Positions 1-8,921 of a stretch of 64,000 nucleotides of DNA are shown one piece after another; position 1 is the first letter of the stretch; every line of letters starts with the position of its first letter. Both the position numbers and the translations under genes were made by a program. Below the pieces are notes generated by a model. That model made no database searches, was not told the DNA's origin, and saw nothing but the letters and a program-made list of their open reading frames with translations. Source of the DNA: AP-15 sp963796155 (lineage in GTDB: Bacteria; Pseudomonadota; Alphaproteobacteria; ATCC43930; CGMCC-115725); assembly GCA_963796155.1 (NCBI GenBank), contig CAWCKT010000013.1, positions 85,579 to 149,578 of the forward strand, given 5' to 3'.

Positions 1-898
1 CGAGCATCAAAAACAGCACGATCTGCGCGAGCCAAGCCATGCCTTCGAAGAAGTGCTCGAGATCCTGTCGCGCGCGGTGCCGTGTGGCGCCGGTGACCAC
101 CGCGGCAAGGTAGGTCGCGAGGAACCCGCTGGTGCCGAGGAGCTGAGCCAGACCGAACACGGCGAGCCCACCGGTCAGCACCAGGACCGGCGCGAGCGAG
201 GCTTCGATCGGCAGACGCTTCAGCGACTGCGCGAGCACCCAGCCACCGGCCAAGCCGAGTGCGGCGCCACCGGCCATTTCCTTGAGGAACAGCAGGACCG
301 CGCCGCCGACGCCGACTGATCCCGGTTCGGCGATCAGGCGCAGCAGCAGGAAGGTCAAGAACACCGACATCGGGTCGTTGAGCCCGGACTCGACTTCGAG
401 CAGCGCAAGCAGCCTTTCCGGCAACGCTGCACCGGCGCGTCTCAGCAGCACCGCGACCGCCGCAGCGTCGGTCGGCGCAGCGGCGGCGCCGGCCAGCAGC
501 GCCCCCGCAACCGGCACGCCGTCGATCAGCCAAACCGTGGCGCCAAGTATGCCGGTGGTCACTCCGACGCCAATTGTGGCCAGTGCGGCAGCCGGCCAGA
601 GTGCCAGGCGCAACATCGATAACGGCGTCTTGAGCCCGCCCTCGAACAGAATTACCGCGAGCGCCACGCTGCCGATCAGATAGGCCGATCTGAAATCGTC
701 ATACTGGATGCCGAATACATAATCGTCGCCCGCCAGCATGCCGAGCGCCAGGAAGACGAGCAGCATCGGCGCCCCGACGCGCCGCGAGATCACTCCGGCA
801 ATGATGCTCAACAGGCCGAGTACGCCGCCCAGCAATATAAGCTTGTGCGACTGGGCCATCGCCGCGTGGCCGAGCGCCAAGAGCTGTGCACCCGTCAT
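1..898 (-). CDS. K+/H+ (or Na+/H+) antiporter, CPA1 family, partial
   Basis: Inner-membrane cation/proton exchanger of the NhaP2/CvrA type. The first 299 codons are visible from the ATG at 898; the 3' end lies outside the window. The visible part is almost entirely hydrophobic helices. It contains LFEGGLKT, which follows the third helix in this family, and an acidic pair-like region ESGLNDP (about residue 170) matching the ion-binding motif of CPA exchangers. The N-terminal GLLSIIAGVISRRVGAP is typical of K+/H+ antiporters of about 580-600 residues, which also carry a cytoplasmic TrkA-C domain that cannot be seen here. It is divergent from the Abhydrolase_10 gene across 131 bases. The family call is firm from the motifs; ion specificity is inferred. 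Confidence 0.85.
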   Translation of the reverse strand, partial: MTGAQLLALGHAAMAQSHKLILLGGVLGLLSIIAGVISRRVGAPMLLVFLALGMLAGDDYVFGIQYDDFRSAYLIGSVALAVILFEGGLKTPLSMLRLALWPAAALATIGVGVTTGILGATVWLIDGVPVAGALLAGAAAAPTDAAAVAVLLRRAGAALPERLLALLEVESGLNDPMSVFLTFLLLRLIAEPGSVGVGGAVLLFLKEMAGGAALGLAGGWVLAQSLKRLPIEASLAPVLVLTGGLAVFGLAQLLGTSGFLATYLAAVVTGATRHRARQDLEHFFEGMAWLAQIVLFLML

Positions 899-1029
899 GC
901 CGCGACCAACATGTGTCTTCGCCTATACGTCCGTTGCCTGACCGCGACGTCAAAACTCTTTGATCCGCGAGCCCGCGGGTCGATAACGCCATCCGGGAGA
1001 ATGGCCGATCCGCCTGCAAGGAGTCATCG

Positions 1030-2961
1030 ATGGCCAATATCGAAATCCACGTGAATGCGGTCGAGCCCTTTGCCGAGGGCCAAGTTTTCGGCGAGACCGG
1101 TCCCTATCTGCGTATCCGGGGTGTGGCCAAGGGCGAGCTCGACCCGGCGGCGCCTGAGAATAGGGTCATCGTCGACCTTGACAAGGCGCCGCGGAACGGC
1201 AGGGGCCTCGTCGAATACGAGAGCGATTTTTTCATATTGCGGCCGGTGGATCCCGGCCGAACGAACGGGGTGCTGGTCTATGACGTGACCAATCGCGGCT
1301 CGAAGCGGATCTTCCAGCTCCTCGACGACACCCCGAGCGCACCGGTCGACGCGGCGAACGACCCGAAGACTGCCCGTGACGCCGGGCTCGGCTTTTGCCT
1401 CGCGCGCGGCTACAGCCTTATCTGGTCGGGTTGGGATCCGGGTGCGCCCTCCGCCAACAACGGCCTCGGCGCGCGCTTTCCGACCGCGATCGAAGACGAC
1501 CGGCCGATCACCGGCCGCATCCGCCACGAGTTCCACATCGGCACTCGCGCGCCGGGCAAGGGCGACATCGTGCGGCTCTCCTACCCGGCCGTCTCGACCG
1601 ACAAGCAGCAGGCACGGCTGAGCGTCCGTGACCGTGAAAGCGACACCCGGACCGAGATCCCGGCCGATGCTTGGGAGTTCGCCGACGCACAGTCGATCCG
1701 GCTGTTGCCGCAGAGCAGCCTCTTCGCGCCGATCAAGATTTACGAGCTGTGGTACGAAGCGACCGGCCCCAAGGTGCTCGGCATCGGCTTTGCCACGGTG
1801 CGGGACCTCGTCTCGTTCCTGCGCTACGAGCCCATCGATCGCCTCGGCAGGCCCAACCCAATGATCGCCGGGGGCGCGCGGACCGATGACACCGGCATCC
1901 GCTACGCGCTTGCCTTTGGCGTCTCGCAGAGCGGTCGTTTTCTGCGCCATTTCCTCGAGCTGGGCATGAACGACGACGGGCACGGGCGGCGTGTCTTCGA
2001 CGGCGTCATGAGCCACGTCGCAGGTGCGGGCAAGGTGTTCGCCAACCATCGCTTCGGCATGCCGGGTCGCACCGCGACCCAGCACGAGGATCGCCTCTAT
2101 CCCGAGAATTGGTTCCCGTTCGGCAACGCGGTCACGACCGACCCGTTTTCGCGGAAAACCGGCGCCATCCTGCAGGGCCGAACAACCGACCCGCTGGTCA
2201 TCGAGACCAACAGCTCGACCGAGTACTGGCAGAAGGGCGCCTCGCTCGTGCACACCGATCCGACCGGGCGGAGCGACGCCGATCTGCCCGCCAACGTCCG
2301 GGTCTACATGATCGCCGGCACCCAGCACGGCGGCCGCCCCGGTGCCGATCCGAGCCCCGGACCCTGCATCAACCCGCGCAACCCGCACAGCGCCACCCCG
2401 GCCTTGCGGGCGCTGTTTCTGGCGCTTGAAGAATGGGTAACAAAGGGCACGGCACCCCCGCCGGGCCGTGTCCCCCGGGTCGCCCACGGTACCGCCGTCC
2501 CGGCCGAGACTATCAGGATGCCGGCGGTGCCGGGCTTCGCCGTGGCACCCTATGCCAACCAGATCGTCCCACCGGTCGATTGGGTCGACCCACCGGTGCG
2601 GATCGACAATGTCTACGGTGCGCTCGTGTGCGCGGTCGACGCGGACGGCAACGAAATCGCTGGCATCCGGCTGCCGCCGATCGCGGTGCCGCTCGGCACC
2701 CACACCGGGTGGAACGTCTACCGGGCGCAGCCCGACGAGCTCGCCGACCGCGACGGCTCGTTCATCGCCTTCGCCCGGACCAAGAACGAACGCGAGGCGG
2801 CGGGCGACCCGCGCCCCTCGCTCGAAGAGCGCTACGGCAGTCGCGAGGCCTATGTCGCCGGGGTCAGAGCGGCGGCCCAAACACTCGTCACCGAGCGCCT
2901 GCTATTGCCGGCAGACGCCGCCGCCTATGTCAAAGCCGCCGAAGCGTGCGACCGCTTCTGA
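1030..2961 (+). CDS. Alpha/beta hydrolase domain protein (Abhydrolase_10 type)
   Basis: A 643-residue protein of the large 'alpha/beta hydrolase domain' family (PF20091-like), whose substrates are mostly unknown. The nucleophile elbow is GVSQSGRF with Ser299; the N-terminal third is a beta-rich region starting IEIHVNAVEPF, typical of the family. The C-terminal part carries GTQHGG (about residue 433), a plausible catalytic-His region. No signal peptide is seen, so it is probably cytoplasmic. The start is the ATG at 1030, preceded by AAGGAG at about 1018-1023. It is monocistronic, divergent from the antiporter and convergent with the secreted protein downstream. A 618-codon open frame on the opposite strand is a GC-rich shadow. 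Confidence 0.88.
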   Translation: MANIEIHVNAVEPFAEGQVFGETGPYLRIRGVAKGELDPAAPENRVIVDLDKAPRNGRGLVEYESDFFILRPVDPGRTNGVLVYDVTNRGSKRIFQLLDDTPSAPVDAANDPKTARDAGLGFCLARGYSLIWSGWDPGAPSANNGLGARFPTAIEDDRPITGRIRHEFHIGTRAPGKGDIVRLSYPAVSTDKQQARLSVRDRESDTRTEIPADAWEFADAQSIRLLPQSSLFAPIKIYELWYEATGPKVLGIGFATVRDLVSFLRYEPIDRLGRPNPMIAGGARTDDTGIRYALAFGVSQSGRFLRHFLELGMNDDGHGRRVFDGVMSHVAGAGKVFANHRFGMPGRTATQHEDRLYPENWFPFGNAVTTDPFSRKTGAILQGRTTDPLVIETNSSTEYWQKGASLVHTDPTGRSDADLPANVRVYMIAGTQHGGRPGADPSPGPCINPRNPHSATPALRALFLALEEWVTKGTAPPPGRVPRVAHGTAVPAETIRMPAVPGFAVAPYANQIVPPVDWVDPPVRIDNVYGALVCAVDADGNEIAGIRLPPIAVPLGTHTGWNVYRAQPDELADRDGSFIAFARTKNEREAAGDPRPSLEERYGSREAYVAGVRAAAQTLVTERLLLPADAAAYVKAAEACDRF

Positions 2962-3028
2962 GCAATCGCGGAACGTCCTCCGGGCGCAGCCTCGCGAACT
3001 GAGCGTGAAGCAAATGTCGGGCATTGCT

Positions 3029-3637
3029 TTACATCGGCGGTTTAATCCCATCCTTCTCCGCGTAAATTCGATTTGAGGTCAAACGGCCGTCCGAATTTTT
3101 CAGCGCGATGACGAAGACAGCGGCACCCGGCTTCAACAGGCTGGCATCGCCGGGCGCGTTGGCCAGCACCGGAACGTCCGGACCGACGCTATACTCCAAT
3201 TCACCGCCTTTGAAGGTAACATGCAAGACCGCGCCCTCCGGGGCCTTGGTCACGGTGCCGACGGTGGCGTTGGTCATCACGCTGTCCGGCCCGAGATCCC
3301 AAGCGAATTGCCTGCCGCCATCCGGCGTCGCCGTGGGAAAGATGCGGACCTCGATCGCGTGAATCTTACCGTCCTTGTCTTTGATCCCGGTCGAAGCCAC
3401 GAAGTCGCCGGGTTTGATGTCGGCGAGGGATTTCTTGACGAGGGTTTGGATCGTGACATCCGGCGCGAGCGCAATCGTTAAAACCTCCCCGTCGCGAGAC
3501 TTCACCGTAAGGATCTGGCCATCGAGCTTATCGACCACCCCGCGCACCCGGGTGGGCGTGCCCTGCGACGGAGTTTGCGCCAGCGCCGGGAGTGCAAACA
3601 ACGTGACAAGCACGGCGGCAATCGCCATTCGTCTCAT
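3029..3637 (-). CDS. Secreted OB-fold-like protein (DUF5666-type)
   Basis: A 202-residue exported protein with a clear signal peptide (MRRMAIAAVLVTLFALPALAQ, cleavage after ALA). The mature part contains RVRGVVDKLDGQILTVKSRDG and KPGDFVASTGIKDKDG, the short beta-strand pattern of DUF5666 or OB-fold periplasmic proteins in which a small barrel is followed by a strand-rich half. No catalytic residues can be pointed to. Function is unknown. Homologues are often loosely annotated as transporter-associated, which this sequence does not support. It is a single gene, convergent with the upstream hydrolase. Confidence 0.7.
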   Translation of the reverse strand: MRRMAIAAVLVTLFALPALAQTPSQGTPTRVRGVVDKLDGQILTVKSRDGEVLTIALAPDVTIQTLVKKSLADIKPGDFVASTGIKDKDGKIHAIEVRIFPTATPDGGRQFAWDLGPDSVMTNATVGTVTKAPEGAVLHVTFKGGELEYSVGPDVPVLANAPGDASLLKPGAAVFVIALKNSDGRLTSNRIYAEKDGIKPPM

Positions 3638-3867
3638 GGTGTCAGCCCTCCTGTTCGCGGTTTCGCTTTGATGACGCTTAGCTCCGCGCGGCCATCATAC
3701 GCGACCGACGAAGGAGTAGTCTGCCACGTCTTCGCAGCACCGCCTTCAGCCCCGGGCCCCCGGTGCCGCCTCGGGCTGCATGGCGGCGGAGCGGGGCCGG
3801 CCGCAGGCGGTCAGTTTTAATCAGCGACGGTAACGATTTATTAACCTTACCGTGGTATAAGACACAT

Positions 3868-4428
3868 GTGTTCATCGCTGCTCTATCGCTGACCCTGGCT
3901 GCGCTCTTTGCGACATTGCCGGCCTCGTCGCTGGCGTCGGAGGTCGCGATCGCGGTTTGCTTTTCGCCCGAGGAAAACTGCGCCGCTTTCGCCAACCGTG
4001 CGATCGACACCGCCGAGCGTGAGATCCTGGTCGGCGCCTACGGCCTAACGGCCGCGTCGGGAATTGTCGACGCGCTGATTCGTGCCAAGGAACGCGGTAT
4101 CGACGTTCGGCTGATCGCCGACAAGACCACGCCTTGCGAGCGCGACAGCGGCGTGGGGCCGCTGTCCGCGGCAGGGGTGCCAATCTGGATCGACGATCAT
4201 GCCCGGATCGCGCATGCCAAGACCATGGTCATAGACGGCGCCGTCACCCTGACCGGGTCCTACAATTGGACCCGCGGCGCCGCGGCGAACTCCGAGGACC
4301 TGAACCTGATCTCCTCCCCTGCTGTCGCGGCGGCGTATGCCACCCACTGGCGGCAGCGCCTTGCCGTCTCGGTTCGGTTCGATCGAAAAGAAGACTGGTG
4401 CCGCTCCTCATCGGCGGACGCTCGCTGA
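3868..4428 (+). CDS. Secreted phospholipase D-like nuclease, single HKD motif
   Basis: Phosphodiesterase of the PLD superfamily. One HxKx4D motif is present (HAKTMVID: His116, Lys118, Asp123) followed by GSYNWT, the signature of small single-HKD members such as the Nuc endonuclease, which dimerise to build one active site. From the GTG at 3868 the protein is 186 residues, with a signal peptide (about 24 residues ending SSLAS). Longer in-frame starts exist upstream to 3763 but would place a charged Arg-rich stretch before the signal peptide, so 3868 is preferred although no good ribosome site is seen. Two cysteines (in AVCFSPEENC) early in the mature part fit a periplasmic protein. Whether the substrate is DNA or lipid cannot be told. 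Confidence 0.8.
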   Translation: MFIAALSLTLAALFATLPASSLASEVAIAVCFSPEENCAAFANRAIDTAEREILVGAYGLTAASGIVDALIRAKERGIDVRLIADKTTPCERDSGVGPLSAAGVPIWIDDHARIAHAKTMVIDGAVTLTGSYNWTRGAAANSEDLNLISSPAVAAAYATHWRQRLAVSVRFDRKEDWCRSSSADAR

Positions 4429-4593
4429 ACGACGACGACGGCACTGCGCGGTCAGGGAGGCGGTTCAGAAACAGCTTTAAGACGGCGATGATCGTGGCCA
4501 TCCGCATAAGCCGGGCCTCGTGACACTGCGCTTGTGGTCGACGCACGGTCGGGGCAGCATCGCGCAAACCCACGGCAACGGATGGAGGGGAGC

Positions 4594-5784
4594 ATGGGTT
4601 CGTCGGCTGTTTTACGAAGCACGGCCGCGGCGGTGCTGGTCGGCGGACTGATCGGCACTGCCCTAACGCCGGCGTTCGGTCAAATCCTGATCGTCGGCAA
4701 CGACGAGAAGCAGGGCTGGGACGAAAACGCCAAGCCGATCCTCAAGGAGCCCGGGCACGACACGCTTTCGGTGGTCGACATCTCAAAGCCGGAAGCGCCG
4801 CGCGTCGCGGCGACCATTCCGCTGATCAACTCGGTAGTCGGCCCGCCGACCAACCTCGCGATCCACCCCTCGGGCGAAATCGCCTTTGTCGCCAACTCGG
4901 TCGAACCCGTGATCCAGGGATGGGGCCATCGGCTGGAGCCCGACAACAAGGTCTTCCTGATCGATCTGAAGGCGACCCCGCCCAAGGTGATCGGTACGAT
5001 CACGGTCGGGAAGCAGCCTTCGGGCATGGCGATCAGCCCAAAAGGCGACTTGGCGCTGGTCGCCAACCGTGCCGACGGCACGATCTCGGTCCTGTCGATC
5101 CGCGGCAAGGATGTCCTGGTTGTCGATACCGTGACGGTCGGAGCGCCCACCGACAGTGTCTCGGCGGTTGCGATCACCCCCGACGGCAAGCACGCGTTGG
5201 CGGCTAAAGCCGCCGCCAACAAGGTCGCCTTGTTGACGATAGACGGCGACAAGGTCACTTACGACAAGCGCGATCTGCCGACCGGCATCTTTCCCTACAA
5301 TGTCGCCGTGACGCCCGACGGCAAACTGGCGCTGACCGTCGACAACGGCAATGGCGGGAGTTCCGACGGCAATGCGAAGACGGTCGGCGTGATCGACCTC
5401 GAAGCGAACCCGGTACGGGTCATCGACCACGTGACCGTCGGGGATTCGCCCGAGGGCCTGGCGATCAGCCCCAAAGGCGATCTCGCCGTCACCGTCGAGG
5501 CGCGTGGTTCCAACATGCCCAAGACCGCCTTCTTCTATCACCCGACGGGTGCCGTCACCGCGCTCAAGATCGACGGGAAAAAGGTCACCAATGTCGGCGA
5601 GGTCAATGTCGGCGCGCTCCCCGAAGCCGTCGCGTTCAGCCCCGACGGGCAATACCTCTATGTCGGCAACTTCATCGACGGCGATCTGTCGGTATTGCGG
5701 GTCGACGGCACCCAGCTTTCCGACACCGGACAGCGGTTCAAGCTGCCGGGCCATCCGGCCTCGATGCGCGGGGGGCCGCAATAA
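4594..5784 (+). CDS. Secreted YVTN/beta-propeller protein (YncE-like)
   Basis: A 396-residue protein with a signal peptide ending near PAFGQ, followed by repeated propeller blades. Each blade has a phrase such as SPKGDLAL, TPDGKHAL or SPDGQYLYVGN, and most are followed by an ISVLSI/VGVIDL-type strand. About seven blades can be counted. The start at 4594 is chosen because GGAGGGG lies directly upstream (4584-4590) and it begins the signal peptide; an in-frame ATG at 4534 lacks both. Proteins of this shape are periplasmic or surface scaffolds; no ligand can be deduced. It stands alone between convergent neighbours. Confidence 0.83.
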   Translation: MGSSAVLRSTAAAVLVGGLIGTALTPAFGQILIVGNDEKQGWDENAKPILKEPGHDTLSVVDISKPEAPRVAATIPLINSVVGPPTNLAIHPSGEIAFVANSVEPVIQGWGHRLEPDNKVFLIDLKATPPKVIGTITVGKQPSGMAISPKGDLALVANRADGTISVLSIRGKDVLVVDTVTVGAPTDSVSAVAITPDGKHALAAKAAANKVALLTIDGDKVTYDKRDLPTGIFPYNVAVTPDGKLALTVDNGNGGSSDGNAKTVGVIDLEANPVRVIDHVTVGDSPEGLAISPKGDLAVTVEARGSNMPKTAFFYHPTGAVTALKIDGKKVTNVGEVNVGALPEAVAFSPDGQYLYVGNFIDGDLSVLRVDGTQLSDTGQRFKLPGHPASMRGGPQ

Positions 5785-5823
5785 GCCGCCGTGACCAGTA
5801 CGCTGCACGCTGAGCGCAGAGGG

Positions 5824-6147
5824 TCAATCCACGGGCACGACGATATCGAGAAGCGGCCCGTATTGCTGGCTGCCGAAGATGTCGGCGTCGCCGGGACTGC
5901 CGCTCGAGAGGGTACGGGAGATCGTGAATTTGATCGCCAATGCCGGGTCGAATTCGACCCAATCGGTGATCCGGCTCTCCGCGATGCCGAAAATCCGGCA
6001 CACCGCCGCGCGCGAGAGCGCGCCGCTGCGGCGAACGAGATCATAGTCGGCGCGCCCGGCGAAGATCACATCGAAGGTGATCTTGTCGACCCCGGCATTC
6101 TTGCTGCGGATCGTCTTGGCGATCTCGGCGAGCCGCCGCGCCGCCAT
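5824..6147 (-). CDS. DUF4387 domain protein
   Basis: A 107-residue protein matching DUF4387: it starts MAARRLAEIAKTIRSKNAG and contains KITFDVIF and the tail YGPLLDIVVP. DUF4387 genes usually follow an AtuA-like (DUF1446) gene, and here the ATG overlaps the upstream stop by one base (TGATG), so the two are translationally coupled. The small subunit is thought to work with the AtuA-like protein in an uncharacterised, possibly acyl-CoA-related, reaction. No catalytic motif is recognised. Confidence 0.82.
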   Translation of the reverse strand: MAARRLAEIAKTIRSKNAGVDKITFDVIFAGRADYDLVRRSGALSRAAVCRIFGIAESRITDWVEFDPALAIKFTISRTLSSGSPGDADIFGSQQYGPLLDIVVPVD

Positions 6148-7559
6148 CAGATGCCGGCCTCGGCGAGGAAGGTCGGGAAGAGCTCGAGGGGATCGTCGAC
6201 CCGCACCGTGTGGTTGACCGTCCAGCGATAGGCGGGGCTCGCAGGCAACACCTCGTCGAAGAGGAAGGCGACCCCGCCGGCGGTTCCCTTCACCGCCGGC
6301 AGGCGCGCATAGAACATCTGGCGGGTGCCGGTCATGCACACCTCCTCGGCGAGCTCGCGCGTCGGCGCGATCGCCTGGACGACGACGCAGAGCTCGTGGC
6401 CGGGCGACGCCCTGCGGGGCTCGAGCGGACCGAGAATGCCGTCGCGCCCGTAAACCGTGTAGTGCAACTCCCAGCCGGTCGGACCGAACCGCTCGACCGC
6501 CTGTCGGCGCGCCCAGCCGATCACCGCGTCGATATTCTCGATCGTGTAGGGGTCGCGCACGCCGACCATGCCGACACAGCGCTCACCGAGTTTGCCCGCA
6601 CCTTCGAGCTTGGCGCGCAGTTCGGCGGCCGGAACGTATTTCGGGCCGGTGATCCGGGTGGTGCGTTCGTCGTACTGCTCATAGCGGCACTCGCTCATGT
6701 CGATATGGCCGCCGAGAAAATATTCGTAAAACGGGTTGGGCCGCTCGTACATCGCGTGGCCCGCGACCGAGGCGACGGTGCAGCGCTGCTCGGGCAAGAG
6801 TGCCGTGACCTTGACATCCTCCATCGTGATCTCGCCGAGCACCAATTCCTTGCCGCCATAGGGCTCCGCGCAGAACGAGGCGCACTCCAGCACCTTGCCG
6901 CCGAAATAGGCGAGCCCCTCGGGAAGGCCGGCGCGGATCGCCGGTGCGGCGAAGATCGCGCAGTCGCTGCTGCGGCCGCCGATGATGACATCGGCGCCAC
7001 GGTCGAGCAGCTCGATGTAGGGGTGCACTCCGGCCATCGCCACCAGGCGATCGGTGGCGTCGAGGGTCGCGAGATCGAGCGGCGGCCGCGCGTCGAGGCC
7101 GCGGATGGTGTCACCCTCCGCGATCTTGCGGCGCAGATAGGCCTTCTCGACCTCGGAATAGAAATAGCCGACCCGGAACTTCGCCAGCGCATGCTTGCGG
7201 GCGAGATCCTTGATGATGCCGACAAAGCAATCGACTCGGCTGTTGCTGCCGGTGTCGCCGGCGGAGCCGACGATCATCGGCACGCCGAGCCGGCGTGCGG
7301 CCAGCAGCATGTGCTCGAGATCGTGGACCTGCCATTGCTGCGGGCTCGACGAGGAATCCGCCCCGAGCGGCCCCGGGCCGACGTCGCACGATCCCGAGTT
7401 GGCGCAGATCAGATCGGGCTCGTTCGCGAGCCCGATCTCGAAGCTCCCGGTCCTGATCGGGGCAAAGCCAAGATGCCCGTTCGGACAAAGGATGCGCAGG
7501 CTCGGCTTCGCCGAGCGCTGGTGCTGAATCGAGGCGGGCACGGGGCGAGTCTCCGACAC
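6147..7559 (-). CDS. Acyclic terpene utilization AtuA-like protein (DUF1446)
   Basis: A 470-residue cytoplasmic protein of the AtuA/DUF1446 family. The N-terminal half contains the Gly-rich stretches GSAGDTGSNSR and VIIGGRSSDCA, and the C-terminal half continues to LFDEVLPASPAYRW, all typical of the family. AtuA is named from the citronellol/geranyl-CoA operon of Pseudomonas, but most homologues occur outside terpene pathways. The start is GTG at 7559. It is coupled to the DUF4387 gene downstream and preceded by remnants of a branched-chain amino acid ABC transporter, suggesting the pair once sat at the end of an uptake operon. The substrate is unknown. Confidence 0.85.
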   Translation of the reverse strand: MSETRPVPASIQHQRSAKPSLRILCPNGHLGFAPIRTGSFEIGLANEPDLICANSGSCDVGPGPLGADSSSSPQQWQVHDLEHMLLAARRLGVPMIVGSAGDTGSNSRVDCFVGIIKDLARKHALAKFRVGYFYSEVEKAYLRRKIAEGDTIRGLDARPPLDLATLDATDRLVAMAGVHPYIELLDRGADVIIGGRSSDCAIFAAPAIRAGLPEGLAYFGGKVLECASFCAEPYGGKELVLGEITMEDVKVTALLPEQRCTVASVAGHAMYERPNPFYEYFLGGHIDMSECRYEQYDERTTRITGPKYVPAAELRAKLEGAGKLGERCVGMVGVRDPYTIENIDAVIGWARRQAVERFGPTGWELHYTVYGRDGILGPLEPRRASPGHELCVVVQAIAPTRELAEEVCMTGTRQMFYARLPAVKGTAGGVAFLFDEVLPASPAYRWTVNHTVRVDDPLELFPTFLAEAGI

Positions 7560-7572
7560 CTGCAGCAGCGCG

Positions 7573-7692
7573 CTATGCCGCGCGGGCCGGCGCCGCGGTC
7601 AGCCGGGCGAGGAGCGAGCCGAGCAGGCCCTGCGGCAGGAAGATGATGAGGTAGATGTCCAAGATACCGAGCATTGCGGCAATGGCTCTCCG
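7573..7692 (-). pseudogene. LivM/LivH-type permease 3' remnant
   Basis: The last ~35 codons of a branched-chain amino acid ABC permease-like frame are visible: LGILDIYLIIFLPQGLLG, a hydrophobic helix with the 'PQGLLG' ending common in LivM proteins, then a short Ala-rich tail and stop. The frame is closed by a stop immediately upstream. It lies between the AtuA-like gene and the livF remnant, on the same strand. The family call rests on a short stretch only. Confidence 0.45.
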
Positions 7693-7703
7693 GTCGGTTT
7701 ATG

Positions 7704-7962
7704 TTAGACGCCGAGATAGGCTTCCTGAATGGCCTTGTTCGCCGACAGCTCCCCGGCGGCGGCGCTGGCGCGGATGGTGCCGGCGTCGAGCAGATAGGCA
7801 CGGTCGACGACGCGCAGCACCTGGCGGACGTTCTGCTCGACGATCAGCAGCGTCAACCTCGCTCGCGCGGATACGCTCGACGAACGCAAAGACCTGCTGC
7901 ACGCCGACCGGTGCCAAGCCGGCCGAGGGTTGATCGAGCAGCAAGAGCCTCGGCTGCGACAA
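7704..7962 (-). pseudogene. LivF-type ABC ATPase remnant, truncated and frameshifted
   Basis: The C-terminal third of a branched-chain amino acid ABC ATPase. QPRLLLLDQPSAGLAP (Walker B region, with Asp then Gln where active ATPases have Asp-Glu) is followed in another frame by LLIVEQNVRQVL (H-loop region; the usual VEQN is present, but the switch His is not evident) and the typical LivF ending AIQEAYLGV. The two halves are offset by one base near 7850. The Walker A and signature regions are missing, so the gene is dead whatever the status of the frameshift. Confidence 0.75.
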
Positions 7963-8077
7963 CCCGGTAGTGCGCCGGCACCCTCGCGACGCTGAACGAC
8001 CAACACGGCCAGGGAACTTCGAAGCATTTCGCTCTGTTCCCACCGTGCGACAAAATTTCATGGATGGAGGTCCCAAG

Positions 8078-8284
8078 ATGAATACCGACCAGATGAAGGG
8101 AAACTGGAAGCAGCTCGTCGGCAAGGCCAAGGAGAAGTGGGGCAAATTGACCGATAACGATTGGCAGATCGTCGAAGGAAAGCGCGATCAACTGGTCGGC
8201 AGAATTCAGGAGCGCTATGGAATTGCGCGCGAAGAAGCAGAGCGCCAGGTAGCCGACTTCGAGAGGAGCCACGAGAGGATCTGA
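8078..8284 (+). CDS. CsbD family stress protein
   Basis: A 68-residue hydrophilic protein with the CsbD signature: MNTDQMKGNWKQLVGKAKEKWGKLTDND, then a second half-repeat KRDQLVGRIQERYG. CsbD-like proteins are general-stress proteins of unknown mechanism, small helical bundles in the cytoplasm. The start at 8078 is preceded by GGATGGAGG (8062-8070). An in-frame ATG further upstream would add unrelated sequence from the livF remnant, so it was not used. Confidence 0.9.
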   Translation: MNTDQMKGNWKQLVGKAKEKWGKLTDNDWQIVEGKRDQLVGRIQERYGIAREEAERQVADFERSHERI

Positions 8285-8341
8285 CGAACGGCATTCCACT
8301 GACGACACCCCGCCGGCGCCGCAACCACTTCGCCTGAGCAA

Positions 8342-8605
8342 ATGCGCATGACCTTTTTCTGGCTCGCTTTCTTCGGCAGCGCTGCATGCGCCTGGCTGAT
8401 CGGATACGGCATGGGATATCTGAGGGGTATCAGGGACCCCATTGCCGCCGCCGATGGTAGCGACGGCGACCGTGACTTCGGTGGAGGTTGGAGTGGGCGA
8501 GAAATCGGAGGCTCCGATGCTGCGCCGGGCGTGGCGCCTCTCACCCGAAGCCGGCACGCTCGGGACAATGAAAGAATGATCGAGGGCGCGGGCCGAGCGC
8601 TTTAA
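8342..8605 (+). CDS. Hypothetical small membrane protein
   Basis: An 87-codon open frame downstream of csbD on the same strand. Residues 4-27 (TFFWLAFFGSAACAWLIGYGMG) form one plausible transmembrane helix; the rest is Gly/Asp/Arg-rich and unstructured. No family is recognised and the ribosome site is weak, so it may be either a real small envelope protein or a chance frame. Confidence 0.35.
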   Translation: MRMTFFWLAFFGSAACAWLIGYGMGYLRGIRDPIAAADGSDGDRDFGGGWSGREIGGSDAAPGVAPLTRSRHARDNERMIEGAGRAL

Positions 8606-8681
8606 CTGCTGTTGGTCGCCCCGGTCCTGGTCGCGTTTTGGCGGCCCGAGCTGAGAGCCTTCCTGCGGTATTGGTATCCCG

Positions 8682-8921
8682 TTAGGAAGCGGCAGCGGCC
8701 CGAGGCGGGGGCGGCGGCGGCGGTGGAACCGCAAGGGCGCTCCCGGTGGCGCCCAAGGTTCCTCCCGCGACCGCGCCGACCACTGCGCCGGGGGCGCAGC
8801 CGATTGGTATCGTTATCAGACAGCCGATAACCGCGCCGGATGACCCTGCTTGGACACCGCCCATCGTCGGGCTCTCGGGTTTACCGAAAGTGCACGCGGC
8901 GAGAACGCCGGCGAGCGCCAT
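8682..8921 (-). CDS. Small lipoprotein with glycine-rich and polyproline tail
   Basis: A 79-residue protein with a lipobox LAAC at residues 8-11, placing the lipidated Cys at residue 11. The mature part is a Gly-zipper-like stretch (GAVIGCLITIPIGCAPGAVVGAVAGG) ending in eight prolines, resembling small outer-membrane glycine-zipper lipoproteins. The ATG at 8921 gives a very short signal; the true start may be a non-ATG codon a few residues upstream (the sequence before it reads IIKIIS). Function is unknown. Confidence 0.6.
   Translation of the reverse strand: MALAGVLAACTFGKPESPTMGGVQAGSSGAVIGCLITIPIGCAPGAVVGAVAGGTLGATGSALAVPPPPPPPPRAAAAS

Noticed and set aside
1024..2880. Long open frame (618 codons) on the minus strand opposite the Abhydrolase_10 gene
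   Set aside because: No recognisable domain; amino acid composition is the Arg/Gly/Val-rich mirror of a GC-rich gene; the plus strand has a clear enzyme.
6210..7646. 478-codon plus-strand frame opposite the AtuA-like gene
   Set aside because: Shadow of high-GC coding; low-complexity composition and no motif, while the minus strand has a strong family match.
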